A DNA stretch of 64,000 nucleotides from Bacillus dicomae (GCF_006494425.1 NZ_VHIV01000006.1:144756-208755); one strand, 5' to 3'; shown: positions 1 to 7,830, numbered from the stretch's first letter. Notes: generated by a model from the letters alone, not told the origin. Translations and numbers: made by a program.

Positions 1-2670
1 TGTAACAAGTGCCTGTACTTTAATTTTCCCAAATGGTGATGCTAATTCTACAAGACCACCATCTTTCACATTACGCTCTAGGGCAAGTTCCGGCGAGATT
101 TCAACGAATACTTCAGATACTTTAGATAAAATACCAGCCGACTTATTCGTCATATTTCCTTCATGGAAATGTTCTAGCATGCGTCCATTATTTAAAAGTA
201 AATCATACTCATCTGGCGCTACAACTGGTGGTACCCATTCATCTAATGATAAACGAGCGAGTTTATCTGGGAAGTTAAATCCGTCTACATATAATAGGGG
301 TGTATCGCTACCATCATGACTACCCCAACATAAACTATTCCACCCTTCTAGACGGTCGTACGTTGCTTGAGAGTATAACGGTGCAAGTGATGCGATTTCG
401 TCCATAATTTCACTTGGACTCTCGTAATTCCAATCCCCGCCCAGTGCACGAGCAACTTTTTGTAAAATCCACCAGTCTGGTTTGGAATCACCAAGCGGCT
501 TCAATACTTCATATAATCTTTGAATACGGCGCTCTGTATTCGTAAACGTTCCTTCTTTTTCTAAACTTGGTGCCGCTGGTAAAATAACATCAGCAAAACG
601 AGCTGTTTTCGATAAGAACATATCTTGAACAACGAGGAAGTCTAAATTCGCTAAAATATGTTGCACATGGTTCGCATTTGAATCAACTAAAGCCATCTCT
701 TCACCCATGACATACATACCACGTAGTTTTCCTTCTTCCGCCGCAAGTAACATTGCAATATTATTTAATCCTGGTGCTTTCGGAATAGTTGTACCATATG
801 CTTTTTCAAACTTAGCACGAAGCGCATCATCTGATACTGCTTGATAACCTGGAAGCCAGTTTGGTAATGTTGCCATATCACAAGCACCTTGTACGTTATT
901 ATGTCCGCGTAATGGATATGCACCTGCACCAGGACGACGATAGTTACCTGTAACAAGCAGTAAATTTGAAATTGCAGCGGATGTTGTACTTCCTCCTGTA
1001 TTTTGCGTTACACCCATTCCCCAAAGTATACAAGTACCATCTGCTTCATATACCATACGAGCCATTTCTTTCAGATTTTCTTTCGAAATCCCTGTAATTT
1101 TCTCTGTATAGTCCAGCGTATATTTCTCTACCATTTTGCTATATTCATCAAAATTCTTTACGTTTTCAGCTATAAACTTTTTATCATGCCAATCTTGATC
1201 AATAATATATTTCGTAATACCAGCAAGCCATACGTAATCCGTACCTTGGCGCGGATGAATAAATAAATCTGCACGCTCTGCCATTTCATGTTTACGAAGG
1301 TCTGCTACAATCAGTTTTTGCTCATGTAATTTATGAGCACGTTTTACACGCGTCGCAAGTACAGGATGCCCTTCTGTTGGATTCGCACCAACGATAATCA
1401 CAAGGCCTGCTTCAGCTATATCTTTCACTGTTCCAGCATCCCCGCCCATACCGACAGTTTTAAATAAACCATCTGTTGCTGGAGATTGGCAATAACGCGA
1501 GCAGTTATCTACATTATTTGTTCCATATATTTGACGAGCTAGTTTTTGCATAAGGTAATTTTCTTCATTCGTTACTTTCGAAGAAGAAATGAATCCAAAT
1601 GCATCGCTGCCGTATTCTGATTTAATATGCTGCATGTTAGAAGCAACAACCTCTAATGCTTCTTCCCATGAAGCTTCAACAAACATATCTCCTTGGCGAA
1701 TCAATGGCTTCGTAATACGATCTTCACTGTTTACAAAGTCCCATCCAAATTTACCTTTTACACATGTGGAAATACCATTAACCGGTGCATCTGAAACAGG
1801 TTGCACTTTTAGTATATGGCGATCTTTCGTCCATACTTCGAATGAACAACCGACACCACAAAATGTACAAACTGTTTTTGTTTTATTAACTTTCGTCTTA
1901 CGCATCGCAGCCTCTACTTCTGAAACTGCTAAAATACTACTATATCCAGGCTCTACATCCTTTACAAAATCAATCATCGGATCTAACACATCTGGTTTTA
2001 ATCCTGTCATGAATCCAGCTTCACCTAACATTGATTTCTCCATCAACGCATTACATGGACATACTGTTACACACTGCCCGCAACTTACACAAGATGAGTC
2101 ATTTATACTTACACCATTGTCCCATATAACACGCGGACGATCTAAGCTCCAGTCTATCGATATCGTTTCATTAACCTGTAGGTTTTGACATACTTCTACA
2201 CACTGCCCACAAGCAATACATTGATTTGGATCATACCGATAAAACGGATGTGACATATCCACTTCACAAGCACTTACTTTCGGCTCATACGGATATTTCT
2301 GCTCTTCGATTCCCATCATATGTACTGTATTATGAACCTTACAATTACCGTTATTGTTATCACATACGGTACAATACAATAAATGATTCTCTAATATTCG
2401 ATCCATTGCCTCAGTCTGTGCCTCTTTGGCACGCTGTGACTGTCTTTCAATATGCATACCGTTCTCGAGCTTCGTTGAACAAGCACGCATTAACTTCCCA
2501 TCTACTTCTACAATACATGTATCACAAGTTTGAATTGGATCTACTTCTGGTACATGACAAATTTGAGGATGTTCCAAATTACTCTCGTTAAATAATTGTA
2601 GTATTGTCTTTTCACCTGATGCTGAAAATTCTTTACCATCTACGGTTACACGGACTGTCTGTTCTGCCAT
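1..2670 (-). CDS. fdhF: Formate dehydrogenase, molybdopterin subunit (partial, 3' end outside window)
   Basis: Oxidises formate to CO2 with electrons passed through iron-sulfur clusters; cytoplasmic, NuoG/FdhF family. About 890 codons are visible and relatives have about 980, so the C-terminus is cut by the window edge. Reading from the ATG at 2670, I see an N-terminal 2Fe-2S ferredoxin-like domain (CHVPEVDPIQTCDTC), a NuoG-like Cys cluster (CTVCDNNNGNC), two 4Fe-4S motifs (CIACGQCVEVCQ, CVSCGQCVTVCP), then the molybdopterin domain opening with CTFCGVGC. The catalytic position reads SRYCQSP, so it is the cysteine and not the selenocysteine form. Divergent from fdhD, the protein that sulfurates its cofactor, which supports the assignment. 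A cre-like palindrome lies just upstream. Confidence 0.93.
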   Translation of the reverse strand, partial: MAEQTVRVTVDGKEFSASGEKTILQLFNESNLEHPQICHVPEVDPIQTCDTCIVEVDGKLMRACSTKLENGMHIERQSQRAKEAQTEAMDRILENHLLYCTVCDNNNGNCKVHNTVHMMGIEEQKYPYEPKVSACEVDMSHPFYRYDPNQCIACGQCVEVCQNLQVNETISIDWSLDRPRVIWDNGVSINDSSCVSCGQCVTVCPCNALMEKSMLGEAGFMTGLKPDVLDPMIDFVKDVEPGYSSILAVSEVEAAMRKTKVNKTKTVCTFCGVGCSFEVWTKDRHILKVQPVSDAPVNGISTCVKGKFGWDFVNSEDRITKPLIRQGDMFVEASWEEALEVVASNMQHIKSEYGSDAFGFISSSKVTNEENYLMQKLARQIYGTNNVDNCSRYCQSPATDGLFKTVGMGGDAGTVKDIAEAGLVIIVGANPTEGHPVLATRVKRAHKLHEQKLIVADLRKHEMAERADLFIHPRQGTDYVWLAGITKYIIDQDWHDKKFIAENVKNFDEYSKMVEKYTLDYTEKITGISKENLKEMARMVYEADGTCILWGMGVTQNTGGSTTSAAISNLLLVTGNYRRPGAGAYPLRGHNNVQGACDMATLPNWLPGYQAVSDDALRAKFEKAYGTTIPKAPGLNNIAMLLAAEEGKLRGMYVMGEEMALVDSNANHVQHILANLDFLVVQDMFLSKTARFADVILPAAPSLEKEGTFTNTERRIQRLYEVLKPLGDSKPDWWILQKVARALGGDWNYESPSEIMDEIASLAPLYSQATYDRLEGWNSLCWGSHDGSDTPLLYVDGFNFPDKLARLSLDEWVPPVVAPDEYDLLLNNGRMLEHFHEGNMTNKSAGILSKVSEVFVEISPELALERNVKDGGLVELASPFGKIKVQALVT

Positions 2671-2710
2671 AGTTTCCCCTCTCCTTACAACCAACTGTAC
2701 AACATATTTA

Positions 2711-2724
2711 TGAATCCGTTTTCA
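2711..2724 (-). promoter_or_regulatory. cre-like palindrome upstream of formate dehydrogenase
   Basis: TGAATCCGTTTTCA differs at one position from the CcpA consensus TGWNANCGNTNWCA and sits in a wider dyad (TTTATGAA, 6 nt, TTCATAAA). It lies about 40 bp upstream of the fdhF start in the 300-bp divergent spacer. The rest of that spacer is AT-rich with nothing else I can name. CcpA binding is inference. Confidence 0.4.
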
Positions 2725-2970
2725 TAAATGAATGACTGTACATATTTTTGAAACGCCCTGCCTAAATACTTTTCTTATGAAGTCGATTCTAGATGTTTAT
2801 AAGGCATCACTACGAAAGCTTGAAAATTTCACTATTCTACATTTCTATTATATCGTATATATACAATAATAACCAAAATAATCTGATACCTTCCTTCTAA
2901 CAGATGTTTTTATTTTTTCAATGTTTTATGATGAATGTGGGAGAAAATACATATAAAAGGGGAATTTAAT

Positions 2971-3765
2971 ATGGGGCCTACGCAAGAGACTTATACAATT
3001 GTACGCTATCAGTCTGGTACATTTTCAAAACAACTGGATGAGATTGTTACAGAATCTCCTATTACTATTAAATTAAATGGTGAAGAATATGTAACAGTCG
3101 TATGTACACCAACTTACATCGAAGATATGGTAATTGGCTTTTTAATTTCTGAAGGAATTATTTCTTCCTATAAAGATGTTGAAGAACTATGGATTCAAAA
3201 AGATAACGGAATTGTCCATGTAACATCATCAAAAGTAAATCCGCTCTATCAAAATTTATATAATAAACGATACATCACTTCCTGTTGTGGAAAAGGTAGA
3301 CAAGGTTTTATTTTCGCTAACGATGCAGCAAAAGCAAAAGATTTACATGATATACATGTAAAAATTACTCCTGAAGAATGCTTTTACTTAATGAATACTT
3401 TACAACAATCTTCCACTACATTTCGTCAAACCGGCGGTGTTCACAATACCGCACTATGTGATCGAAACAATGTCCTCATATCAAGAATGGATATCGGAAG
3501 ACATAATGCATTAGATAAAATATATGGTCATTGTTTGCGTAACGATATATCCGTTAAAGGAAAAATCATTGCATTTAGCGGGCGTATTTCATCCGAGATT
3601 TTACTCAAAGTTTCAAAAATCGGATGTGAAATTGTTCTATCTAAATCCGCTCCAACAAAACTAGCATTGCAACTCGCTCACGATTTAGGCATTACAGTCG
3701 TAGGATTTATTAGAAATGAATCCTGCAATATTTACACACATCCACATCGAATTGATGGTTATTAA
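2971..3765 (+). CDS. fdhD: Formate dehydrogenase accessory sulfurtransferase FdhD
   Basis: FdhD moves sulfur from a cysteine desulfurase to the molybdenum cofactor of formate dehydrogenase; cytoplasmic. The protein is 264 aa from the ATG at 2971, which has AAAGGGG eight bases upstream. An upstream in-frame start at 2935 lacks a ribosome site and was not used. Family features: the IKLNGEEYVTVVCTP strand near the N-terminus, the Cys loop SCCGKGR (adjacent cysteines, where E. coli has CxxC), the FRQTGGVHNTALC segment and the DIGRHNALDK motif, then FSGRISSE. It is divergent from the dehydrogenase it serves. A strong terminator follows directly. Confidence 0.93.
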   Translation: MGPTQETYTIVRYQSGTFSKQLDEIVTESPITIKLNGEEYVTVVCTPTYIEDMVIGFLISEGIISSYKDVEELWIQKDNGIVHVTSSKVNPLYQNLYNKRYITSCCGKGRQGFIFANDAAKAKDLHDIHVKITPEECFYLMNTLQQSSTTFRQTGGVHNTALCDRNNVLISRMDIGRHNALDKIYGHCLRNDISVKGKIIAFSGRISSEILLKVSKIGCEIVLSKSAPTKLALQLAHDLGITVVGFIRNESCNIYTHPHRIDGY

Positions 3766-3770
3766 TCGAA

Positions 3771-3810
3771 TAACTAAAATAACTCCTCGATTGAGGAGTT
3801 ATTTTAGTTA
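3771..3810. terminator. Terminator after fdhD
   Basis: Near-perfect 40-nt inverted repeat: TAACTAAAATAACTCCTC pairs with its complement around a 4-nt centre. The A and T runs within the arms make it usable from both strands. The 198 bp from here to the next start are AT-rich with no gene. Confidence 0.85.
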
Positions 3811-4008
3811 TAAAAATGTAATATATTAAAGACTTGAATAGTTAATAAAGTTAATATATAATTTCATTACATAATTAAAAACAAAATATTGTAGCATATA
3901 TCTTTTCATTCTTTTACAAATTAAAAGAGACTGCTAACAAAACGCATACACATTCTTATAAAAATAATGGATTTATTTTATTTAAAATCGACCAAGGAGG
4001 TTACAACG

Positions 4009-4515
4009 ATGGAAATTCGCTTATTAACGACAGAGGACGCAGAAATATATTTAAAAGTTTGTATGGAAGGTTTAACGAAGAACCCGGAAGCTTTTAGCTC
4101 TTCTTATGAGGATGTTCTTAAACATGAGGATCCTGTAGCTGCTATGGCAAAACGATTAAGCAATCCGGATAAGCATACTCTAGGTGTCTTCAAAGATAAC
4201 GATTTAATCGGCATTGCTACTTTAGAAACAAAGCCTTTCATTAAACAAGAACATAAAGCAAAAATCGGTTCCGTTTTTGTTTCCCCTAAAGCGCGGGGTC
4301 TTGGAGCAGGACGAGCTCTTATTAAAGCAATTATTGAAAATGCCGATAAATTACATGTAGAACAACTTATGCTCGATGTTGTAGTTGGTAACGATGCAGC
4401 AAAAAAATTATATGAATCATTAGGTTTCCAAACTTACGGCGTACAAGAGCGTTCATTAAAACATAACGGTCAATATTGGGACGAGGAACATATGGTTCTG
4501 TTCTTAAATGATTAA
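4009..4515 (+). CDS. GNAT-family N-acetyltransferase (copy 1)
   Basis: Acetyl-CoA dependent N-acetyltransferase, 168 aa, substrate unknown. The ATG at 4009 is preceded by AAGGAGG with 7-bp spacing; the in-frame ATG at 3967 has no such site. The GNAT fold shows as the IGIATLETKP strand, the acetyl-CoA loop region SVFVSPKARGLGAGRALI and the C-terminal motif NDAAKKLYESLGF. It is very close to the protein at 7831: both contain NPEAFSSSYED, KQEHKAKIGSV and NGQYWDEEHMVLFL. The two copies bracket a two-component system, which suggests a local duplication. Function beyond the family is not known. Confidence 0.9.
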   Translation: MEIRLLTTEDAEIYLKVCMEGLTKNPEAFSSSYEDVLKHEDPVAAMAKRLSNPDKHTLGVFKDNDLIGIATLETKPFIKQEHKAKIGSVFVSPKARGLGAGRALIKAIIENADKLHVEQLMLDVVVGNDAAKKLYESLGFQTYGVQERSLKHNGQYWDEEHMVLFLND

Positions 4516-4524
4516 TACTTCAAT

Positions 4525-4552
4525 ATAAAGTGAAACTTTACTCAGTGGGGGA
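4525..4552 (+). repeat. Fragment of the dispersed AAAGTGAAACTTTA repeat
   Basis: Carries the left-end sequence ATAAAGTGAAACTTTA followed by CTCAGTGGGGG, matching the start of the two full 152-bp copies at 7646 and 31047. The rest of the element is missing; a terminator follows. Confidence 0.6.
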
Positions 4553-4560
4553 GCTTTCCA

Positions 4561-4593
4561 AAAGCATCTTTTTATTAAGAAAGATGCTTTTTT
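4561..4593 (+). terminator. Terminator after GNAT copy 1
   Basis: AAAGCATCTT and AAGATGCTTT form a 10-bp stem around TTTATTAAG-like loop bases, followed by a T run. Confidence 0.8.
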
Positions 4594-4595
4594 CA

Positions 4596-4659
4596 TTACA
4601 ACAATGTAATATTCATGTCACCTTTATCGATCGTACCAAACCTTTCCATTCATTATACT
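4596..4659 (+). promoter_or_regulatory. Composite BceR-like promoter, copy 1
   Basis: TTACAACAATGTAA at 4596-4609, GTCAC at 4617, TCGAT at 4627 and the -10 hexamer TATACT at 4654-4659. The same elements recur with the same spacings at 11488, 23756 and (minus strand) 60530. The inverted repeat fits TNACA-N4-TGTAA, the operator class described for BceR-like response regulators. No good -35 hexamer is present at 17 bp, as expected for an activator-dependent promoter. It points at the 29-aa ORF at 4744. Confidence 0.6.
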
Positions 4660-4664
4660 AAAAA

Positions 4665-4710
4665 TATAAAGTGAAACTTTACTCAGTGGGGAACTACATC
4701 CCACGCTGAT
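4665..4710 (+). repeat. Fragment of the dispersed repeat in the leader of the 29-aa ORF
   Basis: ATAAAGTGAAACTTTA then CTCAGTGGGG, with a returning arm CCCACGCTGAT, resembles the left stem-loop of the full repeat copies. It begins six bases after the -10 hexamer of the composite promoter, so it would form the 5' end of the transcript. Confidence 0.55.
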
Positions 4711-4743
4711 CGCATGTACTTGATATGTAGAGGAGAATGTGAC

Positions 4744-4833
4744 ATGAAACAAAACAAACGAGCTATGCTTTTAATATTTACTACAGCGATTGTAACTTCT
4801 GGATTAGCAATTTTACCTTGGTTTATTATATGA
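4744..4833 (+). CDS. 29-aa predicted membrane microprotein
   Basis: Too short for routine gene calling. The ATG at 4744 follows GAGGAG with suitable spacing and opens a 29-codon frame ending in TGA. The peptide begins MKQNKRAM (basic) and continues as one hydrophobic helix ending LAILPWFII, so it is probably a single-pass membrane peptide with a short cytoplasmic N-terminus. It has its own promoter (4596-4659) and its own terminator (4854-4890), which supports a real transcript. I do not recognise a family. The promoter type suggests induction by cell-envelope stress; that is inference. Confidence 0.6.
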   Translation: MKQNKRAMLLIFTTAIVTSGLAILPWFII

Positions 4834-4853
4834 ACACTCCCCTAACAATGAAA

Positions 4854-4890
4854 AAAGCTGATTGCTTCTGAATAAGCAATCAGCTTTTAT
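4854..4890 (+). terminator. Terminator after the 29-aa ORF
   Basis: AAAGCTGATTGCTT and AAGCAATCAGCTTT form a 14-bp stem with a short loop, then TTATAT. It also faces the end of the minus-strand 40-aa ORF. Confidence 0.8.
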
Positions 4891-4893
4891 ATA

Positions 4894-5016
4894 TTATAAA
4901 ATCCCTAAAATTTTATTTACGCAACTTATAATAATAATCATAGATACGGCAACGCAAATGACAACCGTATTACGATCTTGTTTTTCTTTTTTTGAAATTT
5001 CTTCTTTTTGATTCAT
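4894..5016 (-). CDS. 40-aa predicted membrane microprotein
   Basis: The minus-strand ATG at 5016 is preceded by AAAGGGG with about 9-bp spacing. The 40-codon product starts with a charged segment (MNQKEEISKKEKQDRN) and continues as one hydrophobic stretch (TVVICVAVSMIIIIS) with a short tail, a typical small single-pass membrane protein. A hairpin plus T run lies between the likely promoter and the ribosome site, so expression may be attenuated. No family recognised. Confidence 0.6.
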   Translation of the reverse strand: MNQKEEISKKEKQDRNTVVICVAVSMIIIISCVNKILGIL

Positions 5017-5041
5017 GTGTATAATCCCCTTTTTAAAAAAA

Positions 5042-5108
5042 GTGTGAGATAGGAAATTTTTCTTATCCGATGCGAGGTGAATACGAAAACCCTCTCTATC
5101 TCACATAC
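5042..5108 (-). promoter_or_regulatory. Structured leader or attenuator ahead of the 40-aa ORF
   Basis: On the minus strand a 10-bp stem (TGTGAGATAG with CTATCTCACA) closes a loop of about 45 nt holding smaller pairings (GGGT with ACCT, GGATAAG with TTTCC). It is followed by ACTTTTTTT and then the ribosome site AAAGGGG. This is terminator-like geometry inside a leader. I recognise no riboswitch consensus. It could also be the 3' end of a short RNA. Confidence 0.45.
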
Positions 5109-5124
5109 ACAATAGAATGGAATT

Positions 5125-5167
5125 GTCATTTTATAAATAAAATGACATGACGTTATGTCGCAACATA
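5125..5167. promoter_or_regulatory. Two adjacent dyads upstream of the response regulator
   Basis: GTCATTTTAT-AA-ATAAAATGAC is a perfect 10-bp inverted repeat, followed at once by GACAT-GACGTT-ATGTC. They lie in the divergent spacer between the 40-aa ORF and the two-component operon and could be operators. No specific regulator is identified. Confidence 0.35.
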
Positions 5168-5346
5168 GGGTATTTTGTGTCGCTACGTTTTCTATTATAA
5201 AAAATAGTTGTGCAAAACTAGTGCATTTTTTATGTCAATTACTCTGAGCAAGAAATCACTCTTCCATTCAATCACATAAAAAGAGTTTTTTATCATTTTC
5301 ATGTAAACTATACAAGTAGAATGAACAGTTTGGGGTGCACAAGATT

Positions 5347-6018
5347 ATGGTAAAAATTTTATTAGTAGACGATGAAGAACGTATGTTACGATTATTAGAT
5401 CTGTTCTTAAGTCCTCGTGGCTATTTTTGTATGAAAGCTACCTCTGGCCTTGAAGCACTAAAGTTAATAGAACAAAAAGACTTCGATATTATTTTGTTAG
5501 ATGTAATGATGCCGAATATGGATGGATGGGATACTTGCTATCAAATCCGTCAAATTTCCAACGTTCCAATCATTATGCTAACAGCTCGTAATCAAAATTA
5601 TGATATGGTGAAAGGTCTTACTATTGGCGCAGATGACTATATTACAAAACCATTTGATGAGCATGTATTAGTCGCACGAATCGAGGCTATATTACGCCGT
5701 ACAAAAAAAGATGGCTTTGTTAGTTTCAATGGTATTGAGTGGGATAAAACGAAACATACCGTCACAGTGTACGATGAAAAAATCTCACTAACTCCTATCG
5801 AGTTTTCGTTACTTGGACTATTTTTACAAAATACAAACCGTGCTTACAGCCGTGATGATTTAATCGAGAAAATTTGGGGCTATGAAACAGACATCGAATA
5901 TAGAACAATTGATTCACACATTCGTAATATCCGTGATAAACTACGCAAAAAAGGATTTCCAATTGAAGATTACCTAGAAACGGTCTATAAAGTCGGATAT
6001 AAATGGAAAAGCGAATAA
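5347..6018 (+). CDS. OmpR-family response regulator
   Basis: DNA-binding response regulator of 223 aa. The ATG at 5347 is chosen because GGGGTG lies 9-12 bases upstream; the GTG at 5335 overlaps that site. Receiver domain: acidic pair D8-D9, phospho-acceptor D52 in ILLDVMMPNMDG, and the switch lysine in YITKPF. A winged-helix OmpR/PhoB effector domain follows (LTPIEFSLL, TIDSHIRNIRDKLR, VYKVGYKW). The gene precedes its partner kinase by 65 bp. The regulated genes are not evident; the flanking acetyltransferases are candidates by position only. Confidence 0.92.
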   Translation: MVKILLVDDEERMLRLLDLFLSPRGYFCMKATSGLEALKLIEQKDFDIILLDVMMPNMDGWDTCYQIRQISNVPIIMLTARNQNYDMVKGLTIGADDYITKPFDEHVLVARIEAILRRTKKDGFVSFNGIEWDKTKHTVTVYDEKISLTPIEFSLLGLFLQNTNRAYSRDDLIEKIWGYETDIEYRTIDSHIRNIRDKLRKKGFPIEDYLETVYKVGYKWKSE

Positions 6019-6025
6019 TTACTTC

Positions 6026-6053
6026 GGTCAGTGGGAAATCGTATACCACTGAC
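6026..6053 (+). repeat. Short hairpin between response regulator and kinase
   Basis: GTCAGTGG and CCACTGAC form an 8-bp stem in the 65-bp intergenic gap. It has no T run, so it is not an obvious terminator. The stem resembles the ATCAGTGG/CCACTGAT stem of the dispersed repeat and may be a relic of it or an mRNA-processing structure. Confidence 0.4.
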
Positions 6054-6083
6054 TCTTTATTATGAATAAGGTATGGTGAAAAA

Positions 6084-7538
6084 ATGAGTAAACTTTCCCT
6101 AAAAATTGGGACATACTTTTTAATATTAGCTTTATGTATTGAAACAATTGCTTTCGTATCTTTTTATAAAAGCCTTTCAAAAATGCGTATTGTAGAGGAA
6201 ACAGATGCTCTTTTAGAGAAAGGTAATCGCTATAGTAAAAAAATTAAAAGCCGCGAGAGACGGGATGAATATTATAAAGAAATGAAACACGCTGAACATA
6301 ATAAAAATCCTAAACGCCCTGTGTATCCTGAGTTCGATATTACGAACGAGGCTGCACACTTAGTTGAATCGGAATCAATTTCTAACTCCGATATAGCTAT
6401 CATTATTACTGACCATAACGGCAAAATTATTTCCACCTCAGAACCCGTAACAAAAGATATGCAAAAACAACTTACTTGTAAAACAGAAACTGTCCCAGAC
6501 GGCGGATTGGTCGTTGAAAGGAACTGGAAAAAATCAAAGTTCATCACAACAGTAAGCCCACTTAACACAACAAAGTTTCAAGGAAAGCTATATATGTTAT
6601 TAAAAACATCTTTCCTAGAAAATATGTTACTTAAACTCATGAAGCAATTTCTTATCATTAGTGTTTTAACGATTATTTTAACGACTATTTCTGTCTTTGT
6701 TTTTTCTCGAGTTATTACAGAACCACTTATAAAAATGAAGAGAGCAACAGAAAAAATGTCAAAATTAAATAAGCCGATTCAATTAGGTATTAAACGAAAT
6801 GATGAACTTGGAAGCTTAGCAAAAACGATTGAAGATTTATCCAGTGAACTGACTTATATGAAAAAAGAACGCAATGAATTTCTCGCTAGTGTCGCCCATG
6901 AACTATTAACTCCATTGACCTATATGAAAGGTTATGCAAAGGTAGCAAAGAGAGACTCTTTAACGAAAGAAGAGCGTGAAGAATATTTACAAATTATTGA
7001 GGATGAAACGGATAGTGTAACCGATCTCGTACAAGATTTATTTATGCTTGTACAACTAGAACAGCACCAATTTGTTATAAAAAAACAAAAAGTACTTCTT
7101 AGGCCTTTTTTAGAGCGAATGGTTGAAAAAACAAAAACAACATTAACTAATAAGCAAATGCAACTTCATGTATACTGTAAAGAGGATTTAGAAGTATGTA
7201 TAGATGAAAGACGCATGGAACAAGTGATGTTAAATTTATTGCATAACGCTTATCAGCATTCGCCAGAAAATACTTCTATAACAATTCGTGTACTAACAGA
7301 AACAGATTATTTTACAATAAGTGTACAAGACGAAGGCGAAGGTATTCCTGCGGAAGATATCCCGCATATTTTCGATCGTTTTTATCGTGTTGATAAATCC
7401 AGAACAAGAGCTACTGGAGGAAAAGGTATCGGGCTAGCTGTTGCAAAAGAAATTGTAGAATTGCATAACGGTTCCATTCTAGTAACAAGCCAATTAGGAG
7501 TAGGAACAAACTTTATAATTGAGCTACCTTTTGAATAA
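6084..7538 (+). CDS. Sensor histidine kinase, HAMP-type
   Basis: Membrane kinase of 484 aa that pairs with the preceding response regulator. Transmembrane segments are at about residues 9-29 and 187-210, enclosing an extracytoplasmic sensor of about 155 residues. A HAMP linker follows (about 210-262), then the dimerisation domain with phospho-His272 in SVAHELLTPL. The usual arginine of the H box (HELRTPL) is leucine here. The ATPase domain has the N box (LNLLHNAYQHS), DEGEGIP, FDRFYR and GGKGIGLAV. It starts with a weak ribosome site, AAGGTATGGTGAAAA. The stimulus is unknown. It is not a BceS-type kinase, because those lack a large external loop. Confidence 0.9.
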   Translation: MSKLSLKIGTYFLILALCIETIAFVSFYKSLSKMRIVEETDALLEKGNRYSKKIKSRERRDEYYKEMKHAEHNKNPKRPVYPEFDITNEAAHLVESESISNSDIAIIITDHNGKIISTSEPVTKDMQKQLTCKTETVPDGGLVVERNWKKSKFITTVSPLNTTKFQGKLYMLLKTSFLENMLLKLMKQFLIISVLTIILTTISVFVFSRVITEPLIKMKRATEKMSKLNKPIQLGIKRNDELGSLAKTIEDLSSELTYMKKERNEFLASVAHELLTPLTYMKGYAKVAKRDSLTKEEREEYLQIIEDETDSVTDLVQDLFMLVQLEQHQFVIKKQKVLLRPFLERMVEKTKTTLTNKQMQLHVYCKEDLEVCIDERRMEQVMLNLLHNAYQHSPENTSITIRVLTETDYFTISVQDEGEGIPAEDIPHIFDRFYRVDKSRTRATGGKGIGLAVAKEIVELHNGSILVTSQLGVGTNFIIELPFE

Positions 7539-7551
7539 GATGCGTGTGAAA

Positions 7552-7588
7552 ACACCAGTAGTAGTAAACACTACTGGTGTTATTTTGT
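7552..7588 (+). terminator. Terminator after the histidine kinase
   Basis: AACACCAGTAGT and ACTACTGGTGTT form a perfect 12-bp stem around AGTAAAC, followed by TATTTTGTT. Confidence 0.85.
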
Positions 7589-7645
7589 TCATAAAATCAG
7601 CTCATATAAGCTAAGCTTTTGAAATTATTCTTATTTCAATATAAA

Positions 7646-7797
7646 ATAAAGTGAAACTTTAATCCATGGAATGGTTCACCCCATGGATTATTAGTTGAAC
7701 CAATCGGGCATTTACGGGAAGTTATCTCCGACCTAACTTCCGCGCATTTGCCGAATTTTAAAGTTGGAGTCTTACTGCCCGCGAATAGCGGGGTAAA
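7646..7797 (+). repeat. Full 152-bp dispersed repeat, copy A
   Basis: Starts ATAAAGTGAAACTTTAAT and ends GGGGTAAA, exactly the length of the copy at 31047. Shared blocks include ATTATTAGTTGAACCAATCG and ACTGCCCG. Stems: AATCCATGG with CCATGGATT, and CTCCGACCT with AAGTTGGAG. Relative to the other copy, arm changes compensate each other, indicating a conserved RNA or DNA fold. I believe this is the B. cereus-group bcr1 type of element, but I name it from memory. It ends 33 bp upstream of the TTG start of GNAT copy 2. Confidence 0.8.
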
Positions 7798-7830
7798 GTT
7801 ACATTTGCAAAGATTTGGAGGGTGATATAA

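Noticed and set aside
1589-2188. 199-codon plus-strand open frame
   Set aside because: It runs antisense to the iron-sulfur and molybdopterin-coding part of fdhF, which has complete motifs; no ribosome site.
5347-7538. BceRS-type system controlling the composite promoters
   Set aside because: The kinase has a large external domain and HAMP, and there is no BceAB-type ABC transporter beside it, so it is not of the BceS class.
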